A DNA stretch of 64,000 nucleotides from Seonamhaeicola sp. ML3 (GTDB taxonomy: Bacteria > Bacteroidota > Bacteroidia > Flavobacteriales > Flavobacteriaceae): the NCBI RefSeq assembly GCF_023273855.1, contig NZ_CP096884.1, positions 2,666,001 through 2,730,000 on the forward strand, in the 5' to 3' direction. Position numbers and translations under genes: made by a program. This document shows positions 34,230 through 43,000 of the stretch, piece after piece (within the stretch, counting starts at the first letter, position 1; each line of letters begins with the position of its first letter). The notes beneath the pieces are model-generated. The model was not told the origin of the DNA and made no database searches. It saw only the letters and a program-made list of their open reading frames with translations.

Positions 34230-35318
34230 CTATAAATCCTTAGTGAGTTTTTTTACGATTTTGTTTTCAGATAAGAACTCCTTTAAAATCACTTTAATGG
34301 CCGTGTAGGCAGGAACCGCAATGATAAGCCCTAAAACCCCAAATAGAATTCCAGCAATTAAAATGACCAAGAATATCTCTAGCGGATGTGATTTTACGCT
34401 TTTTGAAAAAATAATGGGCTGACTGGCAAAATTATCAACTAATTGGCCAATGGCAATTACCAAGAGCACCCAAGTCGTTTTGGGGACAATGATTTCAGAA
34501 AAACTCTGTCCTAAATGACTGGTCATTGTTAAAGTAATCATCAAGAATGCGCCAATAAGCGGTCCCACATAGGGTATTAAGTTCAACAAGGCGCATAAAA
34601 AAGCGATTACCACAGCGTTTTCAACACCAATAATTAATAACCCTATCATGTAAATGATGAAGAGAATAAGAATTTGAAATATCAATCCAACGAAATATCT
34701 TGATAGTAAATCTTTAATTTTTTCGGATGACGCGTTCCAGCGATTTTCTTTGTTGTCTGGTATTAAGGTTAGGATACTGTTTTCGAACAATCTGCTGTCT
34801 TTCAAAAAGAAAAAAGATATAAAAAGTACCGAAAATAAGCCTATGCTAAAACTTCCTAGTCCGCTAACAATAGAATTGAGAAAGTTGGGTATGAATGAAA
34901 AATCAAGTTTAGAAAATAGGTTGGAATCTTTTAGAGACTGTTCCACATCTATTTGATGAAAATCGAAATACGTTACTATTTCGGCATAAAGATCCTCTAT
35001 ATTGTCTTGAAGCTCTGAGGTGTTTAGTAATGAAAGTTTCTGTCCTTGGTCTAAGATAAGCGGTATAAATAAACTGACTAAACCTGCTATTATGGCTAAA
35101 AACAAAATCATGGTAGCTACAACAGCAAATGTGTTTTTAAACTTTAATTTACGTCTTAAAAACAACACTATGGGTCTGCCAATAAGCGAAATAACAGCGG
35201 CTATAGCAACATAACCAATAACCGATTGTATTTGGTAAAGAAAGTAAAGCACGAGAACGATTCCACAGATTATTGCAATGGATCTAAGTATACCGTTTGA
35301 GATGATTTTGGAATTCAT
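34230..35318 (-). CDS. AI-2E family transporter (PerM-like)
   Basis: 362 residues, seven to eight hydrophobic segments (paired helices at 14-50 and 63-90, then 150-175, 210-235, 240-265, 280-295, 305-340). Conserved LLNLIPYVGPLIGA near 245 and ASQPIIFSKSVKSHPLEIFLVILIAG near 295. Family exports small molecules or acts as a Na+/H+ antiporter; the substrate is not clear. Possibly in an operon with the methylase. Confidence 0.9.
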   Translation of the reverse strand: MNSKIISNGILRSIAIICGIVLVLYFLYQIQSVIGYVAIAAVISLIGRPIVLFLRRKLKFKNTFAVVATMILFLAIIAGLVSLFIPLILDQGQKLSLLNTSELQDNIEDLYAEIVTYFDFHQIDVEQSLKDSNLFSKLDFSFIPNFLNSIVSGLGSFSIGLFSVLFISFFFLKDSRLFENSILTLIPDNKENRWNASSEKIKDLLSRYFVGLIFQILILFIIYMIGLLIIGVENAVVIAFLCALLNLIPYVGPLIGAFLMITLTMTSHLGQSFSEIIVPKTTWVLLVIAIGQLVDNFASQPIIFSKSVKSHPLEIFLVILIAGILFGVLGLIIAVPAYTAIKVILKEFLSENKIVKKLTKDL

Positions 35319-35342
35319 TTAGTAAATATAACAACTATTTCT

Positions 35343-35415
35343 TGTCATTGCGAACCATAGAGAAGCAATCTTTTTCAATTAAGAGATTATAACGAAGCAA
35401 GCTCCTCACAATGAC
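35343..35415. repeat. Dispersed flavobacterial repeat (REP-like), copy A
   Basis: Ends GTCATTGCGA and TCACAATGAC form an imperfect inverted pair around GAAGCAATC- and GAAGCAAGC-type inner repeats. A relative is at 38752-38785. Confidence 0.6.
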
Positions 35416-35416
35416 G

Positions 35417-35917
35417 TTACAGCAACTGTTTGGTGATTTCATAAAGAGCTATATTCGTGGCTTGAACCACATTCATACTGCTATTTTGACCATACATATT
35501 AATGTGGATAATAGTATCAGATTCATTTAAAATAGCTTCTGAAACTCCGAAATTTTCATCACCAGCAACAAGAGCAATTGGGGCTTCAGCAGAAAATTTA
35601 GCGGAATGAACAGGTACGCTATTTTCGGTTATTTCCAAAGATAGAATTTGATATCCCTCGGATTTTAGTTCTTTAGCTACAGCTAAAGCAGAATCTCTAA
35701 TTTCAAAATCAACCGATTTCTCGGTGGCTCTTGAGGTTTTCATCATTTTTCTTCCCAATGGTATGTCCTCCCCACAAAGTATGAGTTTCTCAACGCCAAA
35801 AGCATCACAGATTCTAAATAAACTGCCAATGTTTGGAGCGTTGGTAATATTGTTGCAAACTACTGTAATGGGAAACGTGCGCGTTGTAAAGTCGGTATTA
35901 TAATGAGTTAACTGCAT
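35417..35917 (-). CDS. TrmH-family RNA 2'-O-methyltransferase
   Basis: 166 residues, SPOUT methylase. Motif 1 NNITNAPNIGSLFRICDAFG (22-41), motif 2 ALVAGDENFGVSEAIL, motif 3 NSSMNVVQATNIALYE. A second SpoU protein in this window, different in sequence from the one at 32230. Followed by REP-like sequence. Confidence 0.92.
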   Translation of the reverse strand: MQLTHYNTDFTTRTFPITVVCNNITNAPNIGSLFRICDAFGVEKLILCGEDIPLGRKMMKTSRATEKSVDFEIRDSALAVAKELKSEGYQILSLEITENSVPVHSAKFSAEAPIALVAGDENFGVSEAILNESDTIIHINMYGQNSSMNVVQATNIALYEITKQLL

Positions 35918-35918
35918 T

Positions 35919-35952
35919 TTCAGTGTTCAGTATTCAGTGTTCAGTATTCAGT
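35919..35952 (+). repeat. 14-bp perfect tandem repeat, 2.4 copies
   Basis: Unit TTCAGTGTTCAGTA, two full copies and six bases of a third, just upstream of the trmH-like gene. Intergenic flavobacterial repeat. Another repeat-like stretch (CTTTGTGTCTTTGCGAG) follows at 35994-36010. Confidence 0.7.
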
Positions 35953-36017
35953 AGATAGTGTGAGTGTTGAATTTGTAATTATTTCCTTAGCGTCTTTGTG
36001 TCTTTGCGAGAAAAACA

Positions 36018-36698
36018 TCAGTTTTTAAATGCGTATTTCACAATGTTTGCCCCCATTTTAAGTGCTTTTTCTCTAACCTCAAATGGGTCGTTGTGAACCG
36101 ATTCATCCTCCCAACCATCACCTAAATCACTTTCATAAGTAAATAAAAGCACTAATCTGTCTTCATGAAAAATGCCAAAGGCCTGTGGTCTCTTGCCATC
36201 ATGTTCATGTATTTTAGGTAGTCCATTCGGGAATTTGAACGCAGCATTAAATATGGGATGGGTTACTGGCAGCTCCATGAGTTCTTTTCCTGGAAACACT
36301 TTTTTAAGTTCTTGAGTAATATAAGGTTCCATACCGTAGTTATCGTCTATATGTAAAAAACCTCCCGAGGTTAAATAGTTTCTTAAGTTTTCGGCATCTT
36401 CTTCACTAAAAAACACATTGCCATGCCCAGTCATATGCAATAAGGGATATTGAAAAATATCTGTACTACCAACTTCTACGCTTTGCGGATTACCTTCAAG
36501 TTTAGTGTTAATATTGTTATTGCAAAACGCGATAAGATTAGGTAATGCCGTAGGGTTACTATACCAATCTCCGCCACCTTGGTATTTTAGAACGGCGAGT
36601 TCTTGCGCCAGACAACTACTTACAGATAATATGAATACGATTAGTATTGTAAGATTTTTTAAAGAAAACGTACTAAATCTCATATCCCAAAAATACAT
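36018..36698 (-). CDS. DUF4159 family protein, exported
   Basis: 226 residues with an N-terminal signal segment (LTILIVFILSVSSCLAQ); the real start may be the Met at 36683. DUF4159 body: AVLKYQGGGDWYSNPTALP, MTGHGNVFFSEEDAENLRNYL, GGFLHIDDNYG, HPIFNAAFKFPNGLPKIHEHDG, LLFTYESDLGDGWED. Flavobacterial neighbour of gliding and ATPase genes elsewhere; function unknown. Divergent from the DUF1223 gene. Confidence 0.85.
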   Translation of the reverse strand: MYFWDMRFSTFSLKNLTILIVFILSVSSCLAQELAVLKYQGGGDWYSNPTALPNLIAFCNNNINTKLEGNPQSVEVGSTDIFQYPLLHMTGHGNVFFSEEDAENLRNYLTSGGFLHIDDNYGMEPYITQELKKVFPGKELMELPVTHPIFNAAFKFPNGLPKIHEHDGKRPQAFGIFHEDRLVLLFTYESDLGDGWEDESVHNDPFEVREKALKMGANIVKYAFKN

Positions 36699-36753
36699 GA
36701 ATTTTTTATTTGAAATTCAAAAAAGTAAGGGAAGCCTAAAAAGATTGAAATCT

Positions 36754-37479
36754 ATGAAAAACCTAATAGTTATAATAATAACGTTGTTCTTTTTTATGGG
36801 GCAACCTCCAACAGCTAAAGATAAGCCTTTGATAGTTTTAGAACTCTTCACTTCCCAAGGTTGCTCAAGTTGTATGCCAGCCGATGAATTACTAAAAGCC
36901 GTAAAGGATAACTATGGTGACGAAATAATTGTATTGTCATATCATGTGGACTATTGGAGTTACATAGGTTGGAAAGACCCTTTTAGTCAAAAAAACTTTA
37001 GCCAAAAACAACGCCTATATGGAAACAAGTTTAAAAGTCGAAGTATTTATACGCCGCAAGTAGTGATTAATGGGAGAGAACACTTTGTGGGTTCTAACCA
37101 GTCTATAATGAATCATAAACTTGCTCATTATGGAAAGGAAAAGGCAGAAGCCGAAATCAAATTGCATAATCTCAAACAAAATGGTGAAACTTGGAGTTTT
37201 CAATATAGCATTAATGGTAACATCGATAATAAAAGGTTACGAGTAGCTTTATTAATTAAACACAGAGAGACTGTTGTAAAAAGAGGTGAAAATAGTAATA
37301 GGATACTTCAAAACGCCAACATTGTGGTTAAAGAAACCTACATCGATTTAGCAGAGAGTTTTGGAAACTCGCACATAACTATTCCAAATATTGTTAAGCC
37401 AGAAGATGAACTTTATTTAATTGGTTTAATAGAAAATGAAAACTTTGATATTGTTGGTGGGACTCAAGTAAATTTATAA
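36754..37479 (+). CDS. DUF1223 thioredoxin-like protein, exported
   Basis: 241 residues from ATG 36754, with an N-terminal signal (LIVIIITLFFFMGQ). LELFTSQGCSSCMPAD near residues 26-42 gives a C-x2-C active-site pair of the thioredoxin fold, then YHVDYWSYIGWKDPFS, TPQVVINGREHFVGS. DUF1223 proteins are periplasmic and of uncertain redox function. A start further upstream would overlap the DUF4159 gene and lacks the signal. Overlaps rsmE at the end by 6 bp. Confidence 0.85.
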   Translation: MKNLIVIIITLFFFMGQPPTAKDKPLIVLELFTSQGCSSCMPADELLKAVKDNYGDEIIVLSYHVDYWSYIGWKDPFSQKNFSQKQRLYGNKFKSRSIYTPQVVINGREHFVGSNQSIMNHKLAHYGKEKAEAEIKLHNLKQNGETWSFQYSINGNIDNKRLRVALLIKHRETVVKRGENSNRILQNANIVVKETYIDLAESFGNSHITIPNIVKPEDELYLIGLIENENFDIVGGTQVNL

Positions 37480-38181
37480 TTCATTTACAAATGCTACAGA
37501 ATGACAAGCCACTATAGCAGCCGTTTCGGTTCTTAATCTAGACGCTCCTAAAGTCACTGGAGTGAATTTATTAGCTATGGCCATTTCAATTTCTTGAGGA
37601 CTGAAATCGCCCTCAGGACCTATTAGAATGGTGACATCATTTTTCGGACCAAGCGTTTGTTTTAAACTTTTCCTATCTGTTTCTTCACAATGTGCGATAA
37701 ACAAATCGCCTTTATGTTCTTGTTTCATAAAGTCCTTAAACGAAATAGCATCATTTAATTTAGGCATAAAACAACTTAACGATTGTTTCATGGCCGATTG
37801 CAGAATGCGCTCAAAACGTTCAGGTTTTATGACTTTACGTTCGCTATGGTCACAGATAATGGGAGTAATAGTATCAATACCAATCTCGGTTGCTTTTTCT
37901 AAAAACCATTCGTAACGGTCGTTCATTTTGGTAGGAGCAACTGCCAAATGCAAGTTGTATTGATGTTTTTCTTGCTTTTCTTTCGCTATTATGGAGACCA
38001 AACACTTGTTTATATTTGGTAAAGTTACTTCAGCCGTAAATAACCAGCCATTTCCATTAGTAATATGCAGGGTATCACCAGTGTTTTTTCGTAACACTTT
38101 TACTATGTGCTTACTTTCATCTTTAGGAAAAGTGAATTGCTCTGTGGTCTCGGATATATCGGGATTATAGAAGAGTTGCAT
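37474..38181 (-). CDS. rsmE: 16S rRNA m3U1498 methyltransferase
   Basis: 235 residues, SPOUT enzyme methylating U1498 N3 of 16S rRNA. N-terminal PUA-like SKHIVKVLRKNTGD, KATEIGIDTITPIICDHSERK (near 95-115), C-terminal knot IGPEGDFSPQEIEMA and LGASRLRTETAAI. Complete. Confidence 0.95.
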   Translation of the reverse strand: MQLFYNPDISETTEQFTFPKDESKHIVKVLRKNTGDTLHITNGNGWLFTAEVTLPNINKCLVSIIAKEKQEKHQYNLHLAVAPTKMNDRYEWFLEKATEIGIDTITPIICDHSERKVIKPERFERILQSAMKQSLSCFMPKLNDAISFKDFMKQEHKGDLFIAHCEETDRKSLKQTLGPKNDVTILIGPEGDFSPQEIEMAIANKFTPVTLGASRLRTETAAIVACHSVAFVNEL

Positions 38182-38199
38182 AAAGCGAAGATATAAAGT

Positions 38200-38658
38200 T
38201 TAGGAATTATTCTTCTTAAGTAAATATAGTATTGTGCTAAATATTGAATTAAAAATGAAAATAATTTTTAAGACACTAAAAACTAAAAAGGATAAACTGT
38301 ATAATATTATTTCGTATGACAAATCATCAAAAAGAGGAAAACTAGGGTTGGAAGGCTTGATTTTAAAATATATAAACCCCAGTATCAGTACTACAAATAT
38401 GACAGCTGTACCAACGAGATGGATTTTTGATAATGTTTTAAATAGGTAAATATTAAATTTAAAATGTAAATAATAGATAAACCCTGTAAATGCTAAAACA
38501 ATTGATAGTAGTAATATTAGATGGAAAAATGGGATAATATAATAAGTATCGTGTACATTTATATCTAGAGCAGCATCAGAGTTAAAATTAGTAATCGCGA
38601 AAATAAAGCTAGTTAAAGCAATCAACCAAAAATAGATATGTAGTTTAATTTCACTCAT
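38200..38658 (-). CDS. Membrane protein with COX1-like HDTYY motif
   Basis: 152 residues with four hydrophobic segments. The stretch DINVHDTYYIIPFFHLILL (33-51) resembles the heme-copper oxidase subunit I block HDTYYVVAHFHYV, but the second His of that block is missing (PFF in place of AHF) and the protein is far too short to be an oxidase. Function unknown; lies between rsmE and tsaD. Confidence 0.7.
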   Translation of the reverse strand: MSEIKLHIYFWLIALTSFIFAITNFNSDAALDINVHDTYYIIPFFHLILLLSIVLAFTGFIYYLHFKFNIYLFKTLSKIHLVGTAVIFVVLILGFIYFKIKPSNPSFPLFDDLSYEIILYSLSFLVFSVLKIIFIFNSIFSTILYLLKKNNS

Positions 38659-38751
38659 TTAAACTCTTAATAATATTTTTATCGCACAAAGGCGTAAAGT
38701 GCTGTTATCATTATTAACTTTTATAAAAAGTGTAGAAAACTTTTTAATTAC

Positions 38752-38832
38752 AGATTGTTACGCTCGTGCCTCGCTCACAATGACGCCGCTATTGCTTACT
38801 GCGACTGCCTACTGCCTGCTGAACACTGCCAA
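38752..38832. repeat. REP-like copy B and ACTGCC-type short repeats
   Basis: 38752-38785 (AGATTGTTACGCTCG, ending TCGCTCACAATGACG) belongs to the same family as 35343-35415. 38796-38832 has repeated ACTGCC-type units (CTTACTGCGACTGCC onward) next to the tsaD stop. Confidence 0.6.
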
Positions 38833-39858
38833 CTATATTTTAAGCCTAGCCGAGGCCATAACATTTTGTTCAGTAGAATACCCTTCCAAATACTTTAAAT
38901 ACCCCACAATAGCTATCATGGCTGCATTATCGGTGGTATATTCAAATTTAGGTATATAAGTTGTCCAGCCAAATTTTTGTTCTCCATCTTTTAAGGCTTG
39001 CCTGATACCAGAATTAGCCGAAACACCACCACCAATGGCAATATGTTTAATCCCTGTTTCTTTAGTGGCTTTTTTCAGCTTATCTATTAAAATGCCAATA
39101 ATGGTATATTGAATAGAGGCACAAATATCATTCAGGTTGTCTTCAACAAACTTTGGGTTTGCCTTCGTTTCGCGTTGTACAAAATAAAGAATGGCTGTTT
39201 TTAGTCCTGAAAAACTAAAATTAAGTCCGTCAACTTTCGGTTTAGAAAACTTAAACGCTTTTGGATTACCTAATTTAGCCCTTTTATCAATTTCAGGACC
39301 AGCAGGATAGCCAAGTCCTAGGATTTTTCCGCTTTTATCAAAAGCCTCGCCAACAGCATCGTCTATCGTTTCCCCAATAACTTTCATATCAAAGTAATGG
39401 TTCACCTTTACAATTTGTGTATGACCACCAGAAATAGTCATAGCCAAAAAAGGAAATGGTGGCTTTTTAAAACCTACTTCTTCTATAAAGTGTGCCAATA
39501 TATGCCCTTGCATGTGGTTAACATCAATTAAAGGAATATTAAGTCCGTAGGCCAAAGATTTCGCAAAGGACGTACCTACCAGTAAACTACCCATTAACCC
39601 GGGGCCTCGGGTAAAGGCTACCGCATTTAAATCTTCTTTATTTATTCCTGCTTTTTTAATAGCTTGATGCACCACAGGAACGATGTTTTGTTGATGCGCC
39701 CTAGAAGCTAATTCGGGGACCACACCGCCGTATTCCTCATGAATTTTTTGACTAGCAACAACATTGCTTAAAATTTCACCGTTACAAATTACAGAAGCCG
39801 CAGTGTCATCGCACGAAGATTCTATTCCAAGGATATATACGTTTTGTAAATTAGGCAT
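38833..39858 (-). CDS. tsaD: tRNA A37 threonylcarbamoyltransferase
   Basis: 341 residues, ASKHA enzyme transferring the threonylcarbamoyl group to A37 of ANN-decoding tRNAs with TsaB/E/C. Metal motif NHMQGHILAHF (near 108-118), GIESSCDDTAASV (11-23), GGHTQIVKV, GEAFDKSGK, GGGVSANSGIRQ. A TACATTTG -7 box (39917-39924, minus strand) fits its promoter. Confidence 0.97.
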   Translation of the reverse strand: MPNLQNVYILGIESSCDDTAASVICNGEILSNVVASQKIHEEYGGVVPELASRAHQQNIVPVVHQAIKKAGINKEDLNAVAFTRGPGLMGSLLVGTSFAKSLAYGLNIPLIDVNHMQGHILAHFIEEVGFKKPPFPFLAMTISGGHTQIVKVNHYFDMKVIGETIDDAVGEAFDKSGKILGLGYPAGPEIDKRAKLGNPKAFKFSKPKVDGLNFSFSGLKTAILYFVQRETKANPKFVEDNLNDICASIQYTIIGILIDKLKKATKETGIKHIAIGGGVSANSGIRQALKDGEQKFGWTTYIPKFEYTTDNAAMIAIVGYLKYLEGYSTEQNVMASARLKI

Positions 39859-39916
39859 AGTAGTTGTGAACTCAATTGTGAATAAACGTCTGAAAACATC
39901 TGTTTATTCGTAAGTA

Positions 39917-39924
39917 CAAATGTA
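39917..39924 (-). promoter_or_regulatory. Putative -7 box for tsaD
   Basis: TACATTTG on the minus strand, about 58 bp before the tsaD start, with ATTATTG motifs upstream as -33. It overlaps the stop codon that ends the frame leading into the divergent tamB gene. Confidence 0.5.
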
Positions 39925-40021
39925 GTTTATTCTCAATAATATCAATAATTTTAGGGCTATCAAAAAAGGAGTTAAAATAGTATCCAAAATAGCAGGAATT
40001 TTACTGCTTCTGTTCATCATT

Positions 40022-43000
40022 TTGGTGTTAGTGTTGTCTATTCCATCGGTTCAAACTGGTCTTGGAAATTATGCCACCAAAAAAATAAATAAGGAGTTTG
40101 GTACTAACATTAATATTGAAAAAGTTGGGCTTCAATTTAACGGCGATGTAGAGTTCAAGCAAATATTTATTGAAGACTATAAAAAAGATACGTTGATAAG
40201 TATTAACGAATTAAACACTTCTATCTTAAACTTCAGTAATTTCTACAACAACAGGTTAACGTTTGGTGATGTGGATATTATGGGGTTATTTTTTAACATT
40301 AAAACTTACAAAGGTTCTCGTGACACTAACCTAGATATATTTGTTGCTAAACTAGAAGGAGAAAACCCAAAAAAAGGCGATGGTAGCTTTTTGTTGTCTT
40401 CCAGTGATGTCTCAATTTACGATGGTGTTTTTAAACTCGTAGATGAGAATAGGGAGACAGCCAAACGTTTGGATTTTAGTAACTTGAATATCAATGCTAC
40501 CAATTTCCTCATTAAAGGGAGTGATGTAAGTGCACGAATCAATACACTTTCGTTTTTAGATAGTCGTGGTTTATCTGTTAAAAACATGACCACCAATTTT
40601 AAATATACGCTAACGGGAATGACGTTCGATGATTTGAAAATAAAAACACCAGAGTCTGAATTAAAGGGTGGGTTGAAGTTTTTTTACAAGCGAGAAGATT
40701 TGCAATTCTTTACAGATAAAGTAAGGGTAGAGGCCAATTTTAAAGATTCTAGTGTTTTACTTGATGAACTGAATATAATTTACAACGAATTTGGAGCGAA
40801 TCAGCGAGCACGTTTTGATGTGGATTTATCGGGAACTTTGAACAAACTACAAGCAAAGTCTCTTAATTTAAGAACGAGCCTAAACACCAAGATAAAAGGC
40901 GATTTTTTATTTGAAAACCTCTTCAATAAGGAAGAGAATAACTTTTACATGGATGGCGATTTTACCAATCTAACATCTACTTACACCGATTTAAAGTCCT
41001 TACTACCAAATGTTTTAGGCGATGCTATTCCATCGTCTTTTGAAAGATTAGGAAGATTTGCCATTACTGGTAATACTCAAATTACATCGGCAGATGTAAC
41101 TGCAGATATTAAAATAGATACCGAAATAGGTTTTGTGGATTCTAATCTGGAGATTACCAAAGTAAACGATATTGATAATGCTTCGTATAAAGGAAAAATT
41201 GTTTTTGAAAACTTTGATTTTGGTATTTTCTTGAATGATCCTAAAGTTGGTGTTGGTTCTTTAAATTTTGATGTGAATGGAAATGGTTTTGTTTCTGAAA
41301 ATTTAAATACCCAAGTAAAAGGGGATATTTTTGAAGTCGTCTACAACAATTATAATTATAGGGGTATAAAAGTTGCCGGAAATGTAAGAAATAAAATTTT
41401 TGATGGGAACCTAATAGTAAACGACCGTAATCTTCAGTTTAATTTTAATGGATTGGTAGATTTTTCGGAAGATATCAGGAAATACGATTTCGAGGCCAAA
41501 GTAGATTATGCCGATTTAAATATTTTGAATTTCATAAAAAAGGATAGTATTTCAATTTTTAGAAGTAGAGTTAAAATGAATATGAATAGCAGTAGTGCTG
41601 ATGATGCTGTGGGGCGTATTTCTTTTAGTAACACTACGTACAAAAATGAACACGACGACTATTATTTCAAGACTTTTGATATTACTTCAAGGTTTAAGGA
41701 TAATATAAGGTATATAGACTTTAAATCTCCAGATATTGTTGAGGGGAGCCTAAAAGGGAACTTTCTATTTAAAGATTTAAAGAAATTATTTGAAAACTCC
41801 TTGGGTTACATTTATACAAACTACATACCTCACGAAGTAACTACAAACCAGAGTATCGATTTCAATTTTAAAATTTACAATAAGATTGCCGAGGTTATAT
41901 TTCCAGAAATAGAATTAGGTAAAAACACATTTATTAGGGGGCGCGTAGAAAGTGATGAAGCGCAGTTTAAACTCACTTTTAAATCGCCGCAAATTAAGGT
42001 GTATGATTATTTTGCCAATAATATTGAGCTGCAGGTAGATAATAGCAATCCGCTTTTTAATACCTATGTGGAAATAGACAGTTTGAACACAAAGTTTTAT
42101 AATGTCTCTAAGTTCAATTTAATCAATGTTACGGTAAACGACACGTTATTTATGCGATCTGAGTTTACTGGAGGAAAACGAAACAACGATAGCTATAACC
42201 TTAGTTTTTATCATACTATTAATACAGCTAAGGAATCTGTAATTGGTTTCAAAAAATCAGATTTTACGATTAAGGATAGAACATGGTCTGTTAATGAAAA
42301 GAACGATAGGTTTAATAAATTATCTTTCGATAAAGCTTTAACGAAGTTCAACTTAGATGCCTTTAAGATAAACCACAAAAACGAAGAAGTCAGATTGTCC
42401 GGTTTCCTAAAGGACTCCACTCAAAAAGATATTAAATTAAATTTCAAGAATGTAAGCCTGGCAAAGATTATACCCGATATAGATAGTTTGTCCATGGCCG
42501 GACGCGTAAATGGGAAACTGGATATTCTTCAGAAAAATGGTAGCTATCTACCTAATTCAACTATTGTTATAAACGACTTTAAAATCAACAAGTTTCCACT
42601 AGGCGATTTAGATGCCGATATTAAAGGAAATGAAAACCTCACCTATTACGATGTAAATGCTACTATTAAAAATGATGTTTCAAAATCTTTTGCTGCCAAG
42701 GGAGGTATAAGTGTTGTTGATAAACAATCAGAAATTGATGTAGATCTTACTTTTAACGATTTTAATTTAGAACCTCTAAATCCGTTATTGTACGATGTAC
42801 TTTCTAATATTAGGGGAAATGTAGATGGTAATGCCAATATAATAGGTAGTCTTACAAGGCCAAGTATAGAAGGGAAACTCAATTTAAAGGAAGGAGGTTT
42901 TGGCATACCTTATTTAAACGTAGATTATGGTTTTTCTAATAATAGCACAGTAACATTACAAGAGCAGAGTTTTGTATTCAACAATATTCAGCTTACAGAT

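Noticed and set aside
36505-36753. Longer start for the DUF1223 gene
   Set aside because: It would overlap the opposite DUF4159 gene and hide the signal peptide; ATG 36754 precedes a proper signal sequence.
35919-38832. CRISPR array in the repeated intergenic DNA
   Set aside because: Tandem units without unique spacers; no cas genes in the window.
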